From an uncultured Chlorobiales bacterium (GTDB lineage: Bacteria > Bacteroidota > Chlorobiia > Chlorobiales > Thermochlorobacteraceae), in assembly GCA_937959145.1 (NCBI GenBank), contig CALGMC010000008.1, forward strand, positions 1-7,114: a DNA stretch of 7,114 nt. The letters run 5' to 3'. A program made the translations under genes and the position numbers. Shown piece after piece: positions 7,062 through 7,114 of this stretch. The notes beneath the pieces were generated by a model, which was given only the letters and a program-made list of their open reading frames with translations, was not told where the DNA came from and did no database searches. Positions within the stretch are counted from its first letter, which is position 1; every line of letters starts with the position of its first letter.

Positions 7062-7090
7062 AAAATACAAAAGGCGATGAACGTTGTCAA
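7062..7090 (-). promoter_or_regulatory. Sigma-70-type promoter of the Uma2 gene
   Basis: On the minus strand a perfect -35 TTGACA (7090-7085) is followed by a 17-base spacer and a -10 TATTTT (7067-7062, four of six consensus bases). The predicted start is near 7055, about 20 bases before the ATG at 7035. The match is good but rests on sequence alone. Confidence 0.55.
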
Positions 7091-7114
7091 TTTCTGATAA
7101 ATGCAGTGATTGAG

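Overview
The window holds one signalling locus, all on the minus strand, plus one unrelated small gene upstream of it. Read in the direction of transcription (right to left), the order is: a Uma2-family (DUF820) protein with its own sigma-70-type promoter; a 255-bp AT-rich regulatory region; a short response regulator with a C-terminal four-cysteine module; a 1385-residue membrane hybrid histidine kinase (two membrane helices, four PAS domains, HisKA, HATPase, two receiver domains, HPt); and an NtrC-type sigma-54 activator whose last few residues run off the left edge. No tRNA, rRNA, CRISPR array or insertion sequence was seen.

The three signalling genes probably form one operon. The first two are 14 bp apart with the ribosome site against the stop codon, and the last two are 68 bp apart. 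The kinase carries every module of a His-Asp-His-Asp phosphorelay: an extracytoplasmic signal would drive H758 autophosphorylation, the phosphoryl group would pass through a receiver (D1188, perhaps also D1052) to HPt H1328, and then to an external Asp. Two candidate final acceptors are encoded beside it: D56 of the cysteine-module regulator and D52 of the sigma-54 activator.

The most interesting non-coding signal is upstream of the operon. A near-consensus sigma-54 promoter (GG-N10-GA instead of GG-N10-GC) lies about 45 bp before the first start codon. Behind it are two copies of a 20-bp box (16 of 20 positions identical), exactly 84 bp apart, at about -66 to -85 and -150 to -169 from the predicted start. 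That is where enhancer sites for a sigma-54 activator usually lie. Since the operon encodes such an activator, autoregulation is a reasonable hypothesis, not a demonstrated fact.

Organism: a Gram-negative-type bacterium of moderate GC (roughly mid-forties by eye), with long multi-PAS hybrid kinases, weak Shine-Dalgarno sequences and a Uma2 gene. This fits the Chlorobiota/Bacteroidota neighbourhood (for example Chloroherpeton-like), but the assignment is low-confidence inference.
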